A model generated the notes under the pieces. That model was not told the DNA's origin. It made no database searches and saw only the letters and a program-made list of their open reading frames with translations. This document shows positions 1 to 8,507 of a DNA stretch of 16,547 nucleotides, one piece after another. Position 1 is the stretch's first letter, and every line of letters starts with the position of its first letter. The translations under genes and the position numbers were made by a program. Source of the stretch: Ichthyophonus hoferi. Its lineage: Eukaryota > Opisthokonta > Ichthyosporea > Ichthyophonida > Ichthyophonidae. The stretch is taken from assembly GCA_002751075.1 (NCBI GenBank), contig NAOQ01000643.1, forward strand, positions 8,107 to 24,653, in the 5' to 3' direction.

Positions 1-6
1 CGTCTG

Positions 7-30
7 TTTTTTTTTTTTTTTTTTTTTTTT
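7..30. repeat. poly(T) tract
   Basis: A run of 24 T lies close to the left edge. Read on the minus strand it is a poly(A) tract, which could be the tail of a retroposed sequence lying to its right on the minus strand. I recognise no SINE or LINE body beside it, so it is recorded only as a homopolymer. Confidence 0.85.
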
Positions 31-566
31 GTTATATATCATACTATAGCAATCTGTGGTAGTTCTAGCGACTTGTTCACAGTCTTTAAGGTTGCCAATT
101 TGGTGTTGTATAATGGTACTATATATATACGTATTATGATATTGTTTGACAACTATTAAATGAATGCAAAGTTTTGAGTGACGCCAGCGTATTTGGATTT
201 GCCTATAACGGTAGCGTACATGTACACCACATGTATGTGGGGTTGCCGCATATACTCGGGTTTGCCGGCGGCCACCATATCTGTGAGTAGCCGGGGCTTT
301 ATTATTTTTTATTATTTTCTTTAATGCTTCATTTTACAGCGGGTGCAATTTTTTGGTTAACACCCGTATCGCTGTTCAATAATCAAAATGGAACCAATCA
401 TAAATAGTTTTATTGACTAGTACCACCAGGAATGTCTGATCTTATCTCGATAAGATTATACTATCGTCTCCTCTCTGAATGGCTCATTAACTGATTCATC
501 ATAAGTGTTCCGACAATTCGGCTGTCTGTGGTGGCAATATCCTTTGCCGCAGTACCTTAAGTAGGT
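31..566. other. non-coding stretch with small palindromes
   Basis: No reading frame of note is seen. It holds two adjacent palindromes (216-225 and 227-240), a 6-bp stem-loop (340-345 paired with 361-366, around a T-rich loop) and an 8-bp inverted repeat with a 2-base spacer (439-446 and 449-456). A GC-rich patch near 240-300 contrasts with the AT-rich surroundings. Function is unknown. Confidence 0.6.
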
Positions 567-889
567 ATGTCTGAAATTGTTGCCCATGGAGTTTCGTGGC
601 TGTCAACGGAACCTACCAGGGTAAGTTTTTTATATTGCTCTGTATTTGATTAGTTTATTTTATTTCGTTTTGTATTGATGAATGTAGTTACACCAATGCC
701 TGCATAGTGCCCACAACATGCATCAACTTGTATGAGAGCTACAGGTGACAGGCTCCCCTGGCACTACAGCCCAACAGTGCCCTAGTTGTCTTGTTGGGTT
801 ACCAGGGTACACACCCAACACTACAGGAGTCAACACCTCAATGGATACAGTATATCACCGTAGCGTGGTATACCCTTGTGCTAGTCAAG
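567..889 (+). CDS. weak candidate two-exon coding region, unrecognised
   Basis: An ATG at 567 opens 18 codons that run into a perfect donor (GTAAGT at 621). A phase-matching acceptor (AG at 743-744) opens a 48-codon exon up to a donor-like GTATGT at 890, where a TATG microsatellite begins. Exon 2 is rich in Gly, Pro, Thr and Cys, with a CPSC pair. Splicing from there to the acceptor at 1076-1077 meets a stop almost at once, giving a product of about 67 residues; the frame read alone from 1078 stays open to a stop at 1171. No family is recognised. Exon 2 is also rich in inverted repeats (see findings), so a non-coding structured element is an equally good reading. Confidence 0.2.
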
Positions 890-917
890 GTATGTATGTA
901 TGTATGTATGTATGTAT
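890..917. repeat. (TATG)n microsatellite
   Basis: About seven near-perfect TATG units begin directly after a possible splice donor and grade into TATA-rich sequence. A looser ATATC/ATCAT repetitive stretch follows near 980-1010. Confidence 0.85.
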
Positions 918-1439
918 ATAATATCATAGTATAGTATAACCTGCCCCCTCTTCTCTGTTGTGTTAATATTAAACCCATCTTATAATATCATATCATATAC
1001 TATCATATCATTTACATCCTCTCTTATCCCTTTTACTGCCTCTTCCCATATCTTCCTCTCTCTCTCCTCCCCAACAGGCTAAGATGGCTGTAAACTATGC
1101 CACTGGCCTAGTCAGTATACTACTACAAGACATACCAATTATATCTAATTTCCATTCCACTTACCTGTACTAATGGGATTATGTAAGACACCAAGTATTT
1201 TAGTAGTAATCCTAGTATTTTAAATGATGTAAACACCATTTTAATAAACTATAGCCAATAATTATATATCTCCTTCATAAATTCATGTCCATTGAGAAAG
1301 TTTCAGTTCTCCATTAGGACGTTTCCAATGTGACGAGTTATGGCATTTTCATTAGTAGGGACATTTCCTGTACCAACCAACACTCTTCTATTCTATAAAA
1401 CATCTAAAAGCATCTGCTGGACAGAGCATTGCGCCTCCA

Positions 1440-1760
1440 AGAACAATGATCTGATCTGAGTTCATTTATTTTTTTGAATTCCTAGTGGTTGGATCTGACT
1501 TGTTCAAGTAACTACATTCCGACGAAAGCAAAACCTTTCTTTGTTTACAAAAGATCTCTCAGTACGATAACTTTTCTAGATGATACCCCTCGAGTCTTCC
1601 ATCTGCGTAGTAACAAATGCGGTTTTCTTAACGATTCACAACTAACCAATGCCCAGTTAGTGGTTTGTAATTATTGACCCCCATCGACATCTGCTCTCCT
1701 AAATAACAAAATGGATTGTGCAGTTCTCACCTTAATCTGTGTTTTCCACAATCTGATCGG
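1440..1760 (-). pseudogene. possible fossil of a mobile-element cysteine protease
   Basis: One minus-strand frame reads as decayed coding sequence. A segment with the motif GHWLVV, followed after a short gap by ICYYADG, recalls the His-Trp and Asp region of Ulp1/adenain-type (C48-like) proteases, which occur in several mobile elements. It is broken in several places and carries no other recognisable domain, so neither the element family nor its age can be fixed. The resemblance may be chance. Confidence 0.17.
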
Positions 1761-1994
1761 TTTACCAAAAAATTAAGTTTTACCACCAACTGGCTCACCA
1801 ATCATTTCACATAATCTTTAGTCAGCATATTCCCCAACTTTAATTTCAGTTTATCTTTAGTCACAGAATATTACTTGTTTAATTTTTTATCATATCGAAA
1901 TTGGGCTGTGTCTTGCAGTCCAACGGTAATGCCGTGAGTGTCGCTTGGGCCGGCCGTAATAATATACCCTCATGGGGCCAATTCGAGTCGGACC

Positions 1995-2029
1995 AATAGT
2001 TGGGGCCGGACCTCAAATGCCCAACTATT
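1995..2029. repeat. 10-bp perfect inverted repeat (hairpin)
   Basis: AATAGTTGGG at 1995-2004 pairs perfectly with CCCAACTATT at 2020-2029 across a 15-base loop. It sits just downstream of a TTCGAGTC word at 1983-1990 that resembles a tRNA B box. No complete tRNA fold is seen. Confidence 0.7.
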
Positions 2030-2270
2030 ATGGTACAGTAATACAGTGAGCCAAAAGCTTTGGATTGTGAGTCTTCATGAGGCAAGTTTGGCTTGCAGAT
2101 ATTTGTTTTACAACAGATTATCATGGCATATCATACGTATAATTACAAATTTTATATTTTGTTTTACAAATTTTCTAATTTTCAAGAATATTTTACAAAC
2201 AAATTTTATGGTTTGACAGCGCTAAAAGATTGAGCTTGGCGAACAGAATAATGTAACAACATACTCAGGA

Positions 2271-2299
2271 TAATATATATATATATATATATATATATA
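2271..2299. repeat. (AT)n microsatellite
   Basis: An alternating AT tract of about 27 bases in intergenic DNA. Confidence 0.9.
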
Positions 2300-2822
2300 G
2301 GAAACTAAAATATACCTTCTAAAAATAATGTTGTAGGATATAATAAGATGTAAGGAATCTGAATAGCAATGCACTATCCTGCCATTTAAACCTCTAAAAA
2401 GCACGTTCAGAAACTTGTTTTCAAAGCCTGATGATTACAATTTTATCTCCTCATTTTGATAGTCATCCATTGGTGCATTGTACCAACAATAACCATATTA
2501 TCCATCCATTGTTTATTATAAATATTCGTATATTTATTTGACCAATGGTTATCCGTGCGCAGCTAATCATTATTTTAAACAATCAGACAGGCAAGTATAA
2601 TATTTACTGTTTGTTTAAGATTGCCGTAACACAACATCATAGATAAAGCAGTGCCTGTAGTGGCAGTACTTTTAGTCCTTGTAAAATTATTATGACAACC
2701 AGCTAGTTAACCTAATGACCGCCTTTCTATAGAGGCCTATTGTGTCTCTTTATCTTTTCAATAGTATTTTTTAGTTTTATAACACTAGTTTAGTTTTTCT
2801 TTTTCTTTTTTCTTCTATTAAA
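2300..2822 (+). promoter_or_regulatory. 5' flank of the nuclease gene
   Basis: This stretch precedes the nuclease ATG and holds no gene. CCAAT-type words lie near 2470 (reverse) and 2542 (forward), and a T/C-rich tract at 2790-2818 runs almost up to the ATG. No TATA box can be placed with confidence. An in-frame stop at 2772-2774 limits how far the coding frame could extend upstream without a splice. Confidence 0.35.
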
Positions 2823-5800
2823 ATGTGGAACCGCCGTGTTTTACCGATGTTAACAGCACAGGTTACACAACCTCTCAAGAGGGAATCACCTTCCTTCAAC
2901 GTATCTGTACTCCAGTATAACATATTGGGAGGTTTTTTAGCCCGCCCCAGCTATTTTCCCTACTGCAACCCAGAGTTTCTGAACTGGCCCGGGAGACGAC
3001 AGCGCATCCTTACCGAAATCACCCATCATAATGTATGCCTCCTTCCAGTCCCCTTGCAACACCTACCTCCAGACCTTTTCTCCTATATATATGGAAACCT
3101 ACGAATTATACCTGCTCATACATGCATATTTAGAAATGCAGTTTGTTGATTTTTTTTTTCTTTTTAGGCTTGAACCCCTTTTTGTTCTCTTTCTCTCTCT
3201 ATCTATCTCTCTTTCTCTCTATAATCGCCTTTTATTTATCGGCTAGGTGGATGGGAGTTGTGATATGGCCTTTACCCCCAATCATATTATTTCTGCTTAA
3301 ATATCTTCTATCAACCAACCTAACAACTCTCCATCATTACCCCCACCCTTATCTTTTTTACTCTCCTTATAGCCTGACATCTTATGTCTGGAGGAGCTTA
3401 CCGACTACTGGACCTTCTTTCGAACCAAGCTGCGATCCTCGTCAGTGGTTTATGACAGTGCCTATGTGCAGCGTCCTTCATTACACACTGGGTCCAGGGC
3501 GGGGTTAGCGCCTATTTCTGGCCTGCTTTCCCGATAATCTCAACCTAATTACTTGGTTTCTGTTCTTCTTCCTTTTCTTCCTCCTTTTTATTCTCCTCCA
3601 TACTATCGTGTCCTGTTGACTCTTTCGCTCCATATTTACCATACCTACATGTAATCGTGATGTGTCCAAGCATGCACAGACAGGCACATACACGGGCTTT
3701 CACCTATACGGTTACGTTGCTTTGTTATATTTCAACCAATAGGCAGTTAGCTCTTTATACATTTGTGATTAGATAGGATAGGACGTAATAGTTGATTGGT
3801 TAATAAGGAGGTGAGATATAGATAGTGAATGAATAAGATATGAGCTGCCAGTCGCACGATGAAGAGGATGGCATGTATGCATATTAATAGTACAAGAGGA
3901 TATAGGGATAAAGGAGAGCTGGTATAAATAGAAGGCATACCTACCTGTACCACGGATATGTTTGGAAGGAGAGAGTAAAGGTATAAGAGAGAAATATATA
4001 TGGAATCTTTTACGGGTATATAGATGTGTGTTGATTTTTAATGGTTGGCACAGATATGGCATTAGTGGGTAGAATAAATGTATTATTTACAAGAAAGATA
4101 GAAATGGCCTGGCTTTATCTGACATCATTTCTCTATTTGCAGGCGGAGAAAGCGTGATGGCTGTGGAATATTTTGGAAAGAACACCTGTATAAAGCCGTA
4201 ACAGTGGAGTCATTCAACCTGCCAGACAGGTTGGTGGTGTGTGTGCAGTGAGGGTGTGGAGGACCCCTCCACCCCATACGCCCCACGCTCATAGTGCATA
4301 TATATATATACCCTCTTACTCCTTGTCTATCTATAGGCTCCCAGGTATACGTAGTTAGTTATCTTTATATACATGCAAGAATGCCCTCCCTCAATAGTAC
4401 CTGCATGTATATATCTTTAACCACCTCTTCCACTGCTGCCGTCTTTCCCTGCCGATGCGTGTCTCCATCTACCAACCATGTATGTGATCTTTATTAACTC
4501 GAATCTCTTGGTATCACACTAACTACAGGGACTACCCCCCCCCTCCTTCTTCCTCTTCCCTTCTGCCCTATCCTGCTTCATGTAGACATGATCGTGTTGC
4601 CCTGGCTGTGGTTTTACAGCACCTACAGACCAAACATTTCTTATTGGTTTGCAACACCCATCTATATTGGGACGGTAAGTCATGCAGGGGGTATTTATAT
4701 ATAGATATGCTATGTCCCCTTCATATTTGTCCTTTCTCCTCCTCATCTATACTTTGCATGTAGTTGTATGTTGACCTCTGACGTATATCACGTCCACCCG
4801 TACCACACATGCATGGAGGTATACTGCTGTACCTACCTACTAGCGTGCTGTTGTACTATACTACCGTTGTCCGACGTAATCTAATGCTACCATCTTGCAA
4901 CACGCAGCCAGAAAGGTGGACGAGCAACTAGAGGAGTTAAGGTTTCTAGACAAAGAATTGTCACGGTTGCTATGGGATCTACCTGATCCTAGTGAGTGAT
5001 GGCTGGCATTGTATTGCCTTGTTATCTGTTAGTTTATATTTCATTATATTTATAGCCGAGGTCTCTCGTGTTATAGTATATCTGCTCTCTTGATAATGTA
5101 ATGTATTGTATGAGATGGTATGGTATGGTATTTTATCCTATCCTATTCTATTCTATCCTATTCTATCTTATTCTATTCTATTCTATTATATTCTATCTTA
5201 ATATATTTTATCCTATCCTATTATATTATATTCTATTTTATTCTATATTATTCCATCACATCATATCTACTACCCTATCTTATTTTATCATATTCTATCC
5301 TACCCTACCCTATTCCATTGTATCCTATCCTATCCTATTCTATTCCTTTTCCTTCTGTAGTATGGTATAATCACCCGTTGTTTCCCCTGGCTGGCATGGA
5401 GAAGTTGAGCTCTTATCACGCCATATTTCTTATCATTGACCTTCCTAATATAGATATAGTATACATACACCTCACTCACTATCGCCTACCCATATCTACA
5501 CAGACATAGCCATCCTGTTATGTGGTGATTTCAACAACACGCCCAACAGTCTAGTCTACAAATACTTGACAACCCAGTTGCTCGGAGCCAAGCAAAACAT
5601 TGCTCCTGGCAGTAAAGTACTGTATGGGCCGAATGGGGTGCCTTTAGGCGGCTTTCCTACACCTCACGATCACGACGACCCGGGACCATCACATCAACAG
5701 CGGTTAAAGGTATGTATGTAGTTAGAGGGTAGGTGGAGTGGGGAGAGGGGAGAGGGGAAGGGGGAAAGGGGAAAGGGTACTGTCATGTTACAATAATGGT

Positions 5801-7494
5801 ATAGTATAATGTATAGTGTAGTATACTATCGCTGAATTCTAATTGGGGGACATATATGGTAGCCAATCACAAGTTTTATCTTATGTCTTACACATTCATT
5901 ACGTTACGCCCTAATATCTTCCCACCGACTATTTCCCTGCAGCTACCAATCCTGTCTAGTTCCTATTCTGATTATAAAAACTTATTCGATAACAAGGTGA
6001 CCCCTGGGTGAGTGAGTGTGCTATGGTGTGATCACGCAATATACTATAATATCTCATTAGATTGTAGTCATGTTCAACCAACATACACCAGGAGATAGGG
6101 TGGGGGTTTGAATGCCCATTACAAGCAAAGATACCAGAAGAAAGAGGCTGATATGGAGTGAAGGTATAGATGCAGGCATGGCGATTTAAGATTTAACAAC
6201 AGGTTTGACACCTCTGACCTTGTCTTAATTTTAACAGCTCATGATGATTGGTATTAAGATTGGCCAATAGGCTCTGGGTGCCACCTATAATATACCTAAT
6301 AAGGTATATTTATCTATACTGATGGCACTCAACCTATCAGGTTTGACAAGCTTACTGAGGCACCTCTGACTACTGTGACAGATAAACGCTGCTGTACCAT
6401 TGATTATATATTCTATAATAGTAGTCGAATGGCTCTCTCCCATCTCCTGGGTATGTATTGTATGGTTGCCTTGATTGGGAGGGTGGACGTGTATGTATTG
6501 CTTCATTGGATAACACGCTCTTTATATGCTACTTTTTCTATTGATCATTCTCTTCTTCTCTCTGTCTGACCTCTAGGTTTAGGTGTATGTATATATGTAT
6601 AGATGCCATACTGTTCTATCACATCTGTGCATTTTTCCATATACTTTGGCATATTAAATTGTAGTTTTGCACTATATTATATCTTATAGTAATGCACTAC
6701 ATGTATTTCTTTTAAATTATAGTAGTATGTAATAGTCTATAATTTTACACTTTTGATAGGATCTTCAACTATATGAATATATTTATATTTGTAATTGAAT
6801 TTCTTCTATCATGTTTTCCTAGTGGTCAGATGCTGTGTCCACGTGTTCCTTTATTTCTCTGTTTATTCACCCAGTCTGCATCTGGCTTGCAATAGCACAC
6901 TAGTATACAATGCACTAACCCAGTCACACGGTCTCCTCTCCTAGAGGTGCCATCCGAGACCGAGCTAAGATCTGAAGCTCCACACAAAGAATATCCAGCA
7001 CCAGATGGATTACCCCCCGAGCAGACTGGCATTCCAAATAGGTTAGCAGAGTAGAGATCTATCTGGGTGTCTATGCATATATAGGGTATATATATAGTAT
7101 ATAGTAGTATATAAGTCTATAATAGTATATTGTATATAGTAGTATGTAGGTCTATAATATCATATGGTAGTATGTAATAGTCTATAATAGTATACAGTAT
7201 ATAGTAGTATGTAGGTCTATAATAGCATATGGTAGTATGTAATAGTCTATAATCGTATATAGTATAGTATATCTTTTGGTGTACTGTGTTGTGTTGCATT
7301 ATATTATATTATAGTGAATTATCCCATACTATATGCATATATTCATCTACCCTCGCCCCCACCCCCGGCCCCGCTAACCCTCCCCTCCTCCTTTTAGCAA
7401 ATACGGAAGTGATCATTTACCTATAATGGCTCAATTTGTGGCATACGGCTCAAATGGTCCTGACCAACCAGCAAATGTAAATAGTGTTCCTTAG
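2823..7494 (+). CDS. CCR4/Angel/nocturnin-type endonuclease/exonuclease/phosphatase-family nuclease, ten exons
   Basis: Ten exons join in phase into 391 residues: 2823-3032, 3373-3503, 4143-4229, 4586-4674, 4908-4991, 5504-5709, 5943-6007, 6341-6450, 6945-7041, 7398-7494. All introns are GT-AG (233-639 bases). The expected EEP metal-nuclease signatures appear in order: YNIL (Asn33), LNW..RRQ..L (53-63), DILCLEEL (Glu78), DGCGIFWK (119-126), THLYW (His168), GDFNN (Asp209, Asn211), IDYIF (Asp312) and SDHLP (Asp365, His366). Known relatives remove poly(A) or other 3' nucleotides from RNA or small substrates using Mg2+. There is no leucine-rich repeat domain, so it is not a CNOT6/Ccr4 core subunit; Angel, NGL, nocturnin and PDE12 types are closer. 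The first 20 residues are basic with no acid, which could be an organelle presequence (inference). The ATG at 2823 follows an in-frame stop at 2772. Family is confident, subfamily is not. Confidence 0.92.
3187..3226. repeat. CT-rich simple repeat in intron 1
   Basis: A TCTC/TATC low-complexity tract lies inside intron 1 (3033-3372) of the nuclease gene. It is about 150 bases upstream of the acceptor and is not its polypyrimidine tract. Confidence 0.75.
3504..4142 (+). other. intron 2 of the nuclease gene, longest in the gene
   Basis: At 639 bases this is the gene's longest intron. The donor is GTTAGC and the acceptor TTTGCAG. The 3' half of the intron is purine-rich on the plus strand, giving open but low-complexity frames on the minus strand that I regard as chance. 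No mobile element is recognised. Confidence 0.8.
5125..5350. repeat. degenerate pentanucleotide satellite, TATTC/TATCC type, in intron 5
   Basis: More than 40 consecutive degenerate five-base units (TATTC, TATCC, TATCT, TATAT variants) fill the middle of intron 5 (4992-5503). Because the unit is five bases and avoids stops on the plus strand, it creates long spurious open frames of repeated Phe, Tyr, Ser, Ile and Leu. Confidence 0.92.
5740..5777 (+). other. G-quadruplex-type G-run array in intron 6
   Basis: Six runs of three to five G are separated by two or three bases (AGA, AGA, AA, AAA, AAA). The array begins 30 bases into intron 6, just after the GTATGT donor at 5710, and is on the coding strand, so it would be present in the pre-mRNA. 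It satisfies the usual four-run G4 pattern more than once. Confidence 0.8.
6718..6745. repeat. single copy of the intron 9 repeat unit, in intron 8
   Basis: A stretch of about 26 bases (TATAGTAGTATGTAATAGTC and the next bases) in intron 8 (6451-6944) matches one half-unit of the tandem array at 7100-7265 in the next intron. It is the only isolated copy I noticed. Confidence 0.7.
7100..7265. repeat. tandem array, 65-bp unit made of two ~32-bp half-units, in intron 9
   Basis: Two near-identical 65-bp units (7133-7197 and 7198-7262) follow one partial, more diverged unit. Each contains two related half-units built on GTAGTATGTA plus GTCTATAAT. The array occupies nearly half of intron 9 (7042-7397) and is very rich in TAT/ATA. 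Confidence 0.85.
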
Positions 7495-7783
7495 CGTTAT
7501 ATCCTTTTTAATTGGCTTTACTGCGATTTTGTAAAGATAATGATTGGCTGAACAATATACACTTTATTTCTGTCAACATCAAATATAACTATGGTTTGAT
7601 AATTGGCTGTATGTCATATATTTATATTATACAGATCAGCAACAAATCACATGTTGTCCATAGTCTCTTTACCCTATCAGAAACACATATATCTTATATC
7701 ATAGTTAGTCCAAGGAGGGGATGGGTATGTCAGTAAGACAGCGATTAGCTAATTAGACTGGATCAGTGAACCAGGTCTAAGAA

Positions 7784-7795
7784 AATAAAAATAAA
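7784..7795 (+). terminator. candidate poly(A) signal of the nuclease gene
   Basis: Two overlapping-register AATAAA hexamers lie 290-300 bases after the stop codon; a third is at 7891-7896. Which one is used cannot be told from sequence. Confidence 0.45.
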
Positions 7796-8089
7796 AAGCG
7801 CACCAGCTTCCAATCAGTCTATGTATACTTGGGATTATGATGCAAATGATCTACATATTATTAGTAAGGGTTTATGTGAGCTTTTTTTTAAATAAACTGT
7901 TCTGGACAGTGAAATTGTATTTTATGTCTCTGCTTCAGAGCACGTTAGTGGATTTCACGGTCTTTCCGTGGTGGTCGTGGCTGGATTCCCCAATTCGGAA
8001 CCTTTTCATATTATGATAGCTTTTTTTAGCTTAGTTGGTCAAAAGCTCCATTTTTTTCGCTTATTTTTGGACTCCAAAGTGGTAAAGTT

Positions 8090-8248
8090 ATGACAATAGA
8101 CAATGTGTCTAAATTGGCTAAATGGATCAACAAGCAACGATGCAAGGGAGGCAGAGAGCTGTGCATGCTTGATAGTGTGGCGGGATTATTTTGTAAGGTT
8201 TACCATGGTAGGACTGTAGCCACTATGTGCACGGCGCTATGGCCATGA
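8090..8248 (+). other. short open frame of 52 codons, unrecognised
   Basis: The frame opens with ATG at 8090 and ends with TGA at 8246-8248; it also stays open for some 18 codons upstream of the ATG. The product would be basic with four Cys and matches no family I recognise. GC content is visibly higher than in the flanks, which is the only reason to notice it. It may be a remnant exon, part of a long 3' UTR, or chance. Confidence 0.15.
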
Positions 8249-8389
8249 ATTTAATCTCATGCTAGGGGTGGTGAGGAAAGGTATTTTATTATGTGTATAT
8301 AGGACACTGTACAGTAAAATGTATCTTCCATATTAAAAAATACATCATGGTAGTAAACACACAGGTCTAGTCATACTACATGGATAATG

Positions 8390-8415
8390 TTTATTTATTT
8401 ATTTGTTTATTTATT
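8390..8415 (-). terminator. TTTA repeat giving multiple minus-strand AATAAA signals
   Basis: A TTTATT repeat reads on the minus strand as several AATAAA hexamers, about 95-120 bases past the PDZ-gene stop. That is a normal place for a poly(A) signal. Confidence 0.5.
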
Positions 8416-8507
8416 AGCAACATAATAGGTCCCATTCCTTCGGGACTTTCACTTTTAAATCATTCAGAATCACGGTTAATTGTTGATGTCATACAAGCGG
8501 CTGGCAG

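Larger units (their letters stand above)
1174..2270. other. AT-rich intergenic region, no confident gene
   Basis: No intact gene is seen. The region holds a decayed coding-like stretch on the minus strand (about 1440-1760), a modestly GC-rich patch at 1910-2100 with short open frames on both strands, and a 10-bp perfect hairpin at 1995-2029. The short frames match no family I recognise. Confidence 0.6.
7495..8507. other. convergent intergenic region
   Basis: This kilobase separates the nuclease stop from the PDZ-gene stop and should contain both 3' UTRs. AATAAA motifs lie at 7784-7795 and 7891-7896 for the plus-strand gene and at about 8390-8415 for the minus-strand gene. The middle (7940-8270) has higher GC than its flanks and includes a short open frame at 8090-8248 and a hairpin at 7956-7970 (CACGG, TCTTT, CCGTG). 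Confidence 0.7.

Noticed and set aside
262-276. GCCGGCGGCCACCAT resembling a vertebrate Kozak context
   Set aside because: The following codon is ATA, not ATG, and no open frame follows.
3747-4062. Minus-strand frames of 68 and 97 codons inside intron 2 of the nuclease gene
   Set aside because: The composition follows a purine-rich plus-strand tract. No domain is seen, and the intron is well defined by phase.
5101-5509. Plus-strand frames of 89 and 129 codons rich in Phe, Tyr, Ser, Ile
   Set aside because: They are produced by the pentanucleotide satellite within intron 5, which is bounded by in-phase exons of the nuclease gene.
7133-7262. Regularly spaced repeats considered as a CRISPR-like array
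   Set aside because: The units are contiguous with no unique spacers and lie in a eukaryotic intron.
7117-7299. 60-codon minus-strand frame rich in Tyr
   Set aside because: It is an artefact of the 65-bp AT-rich tandem repeat in intron 9.
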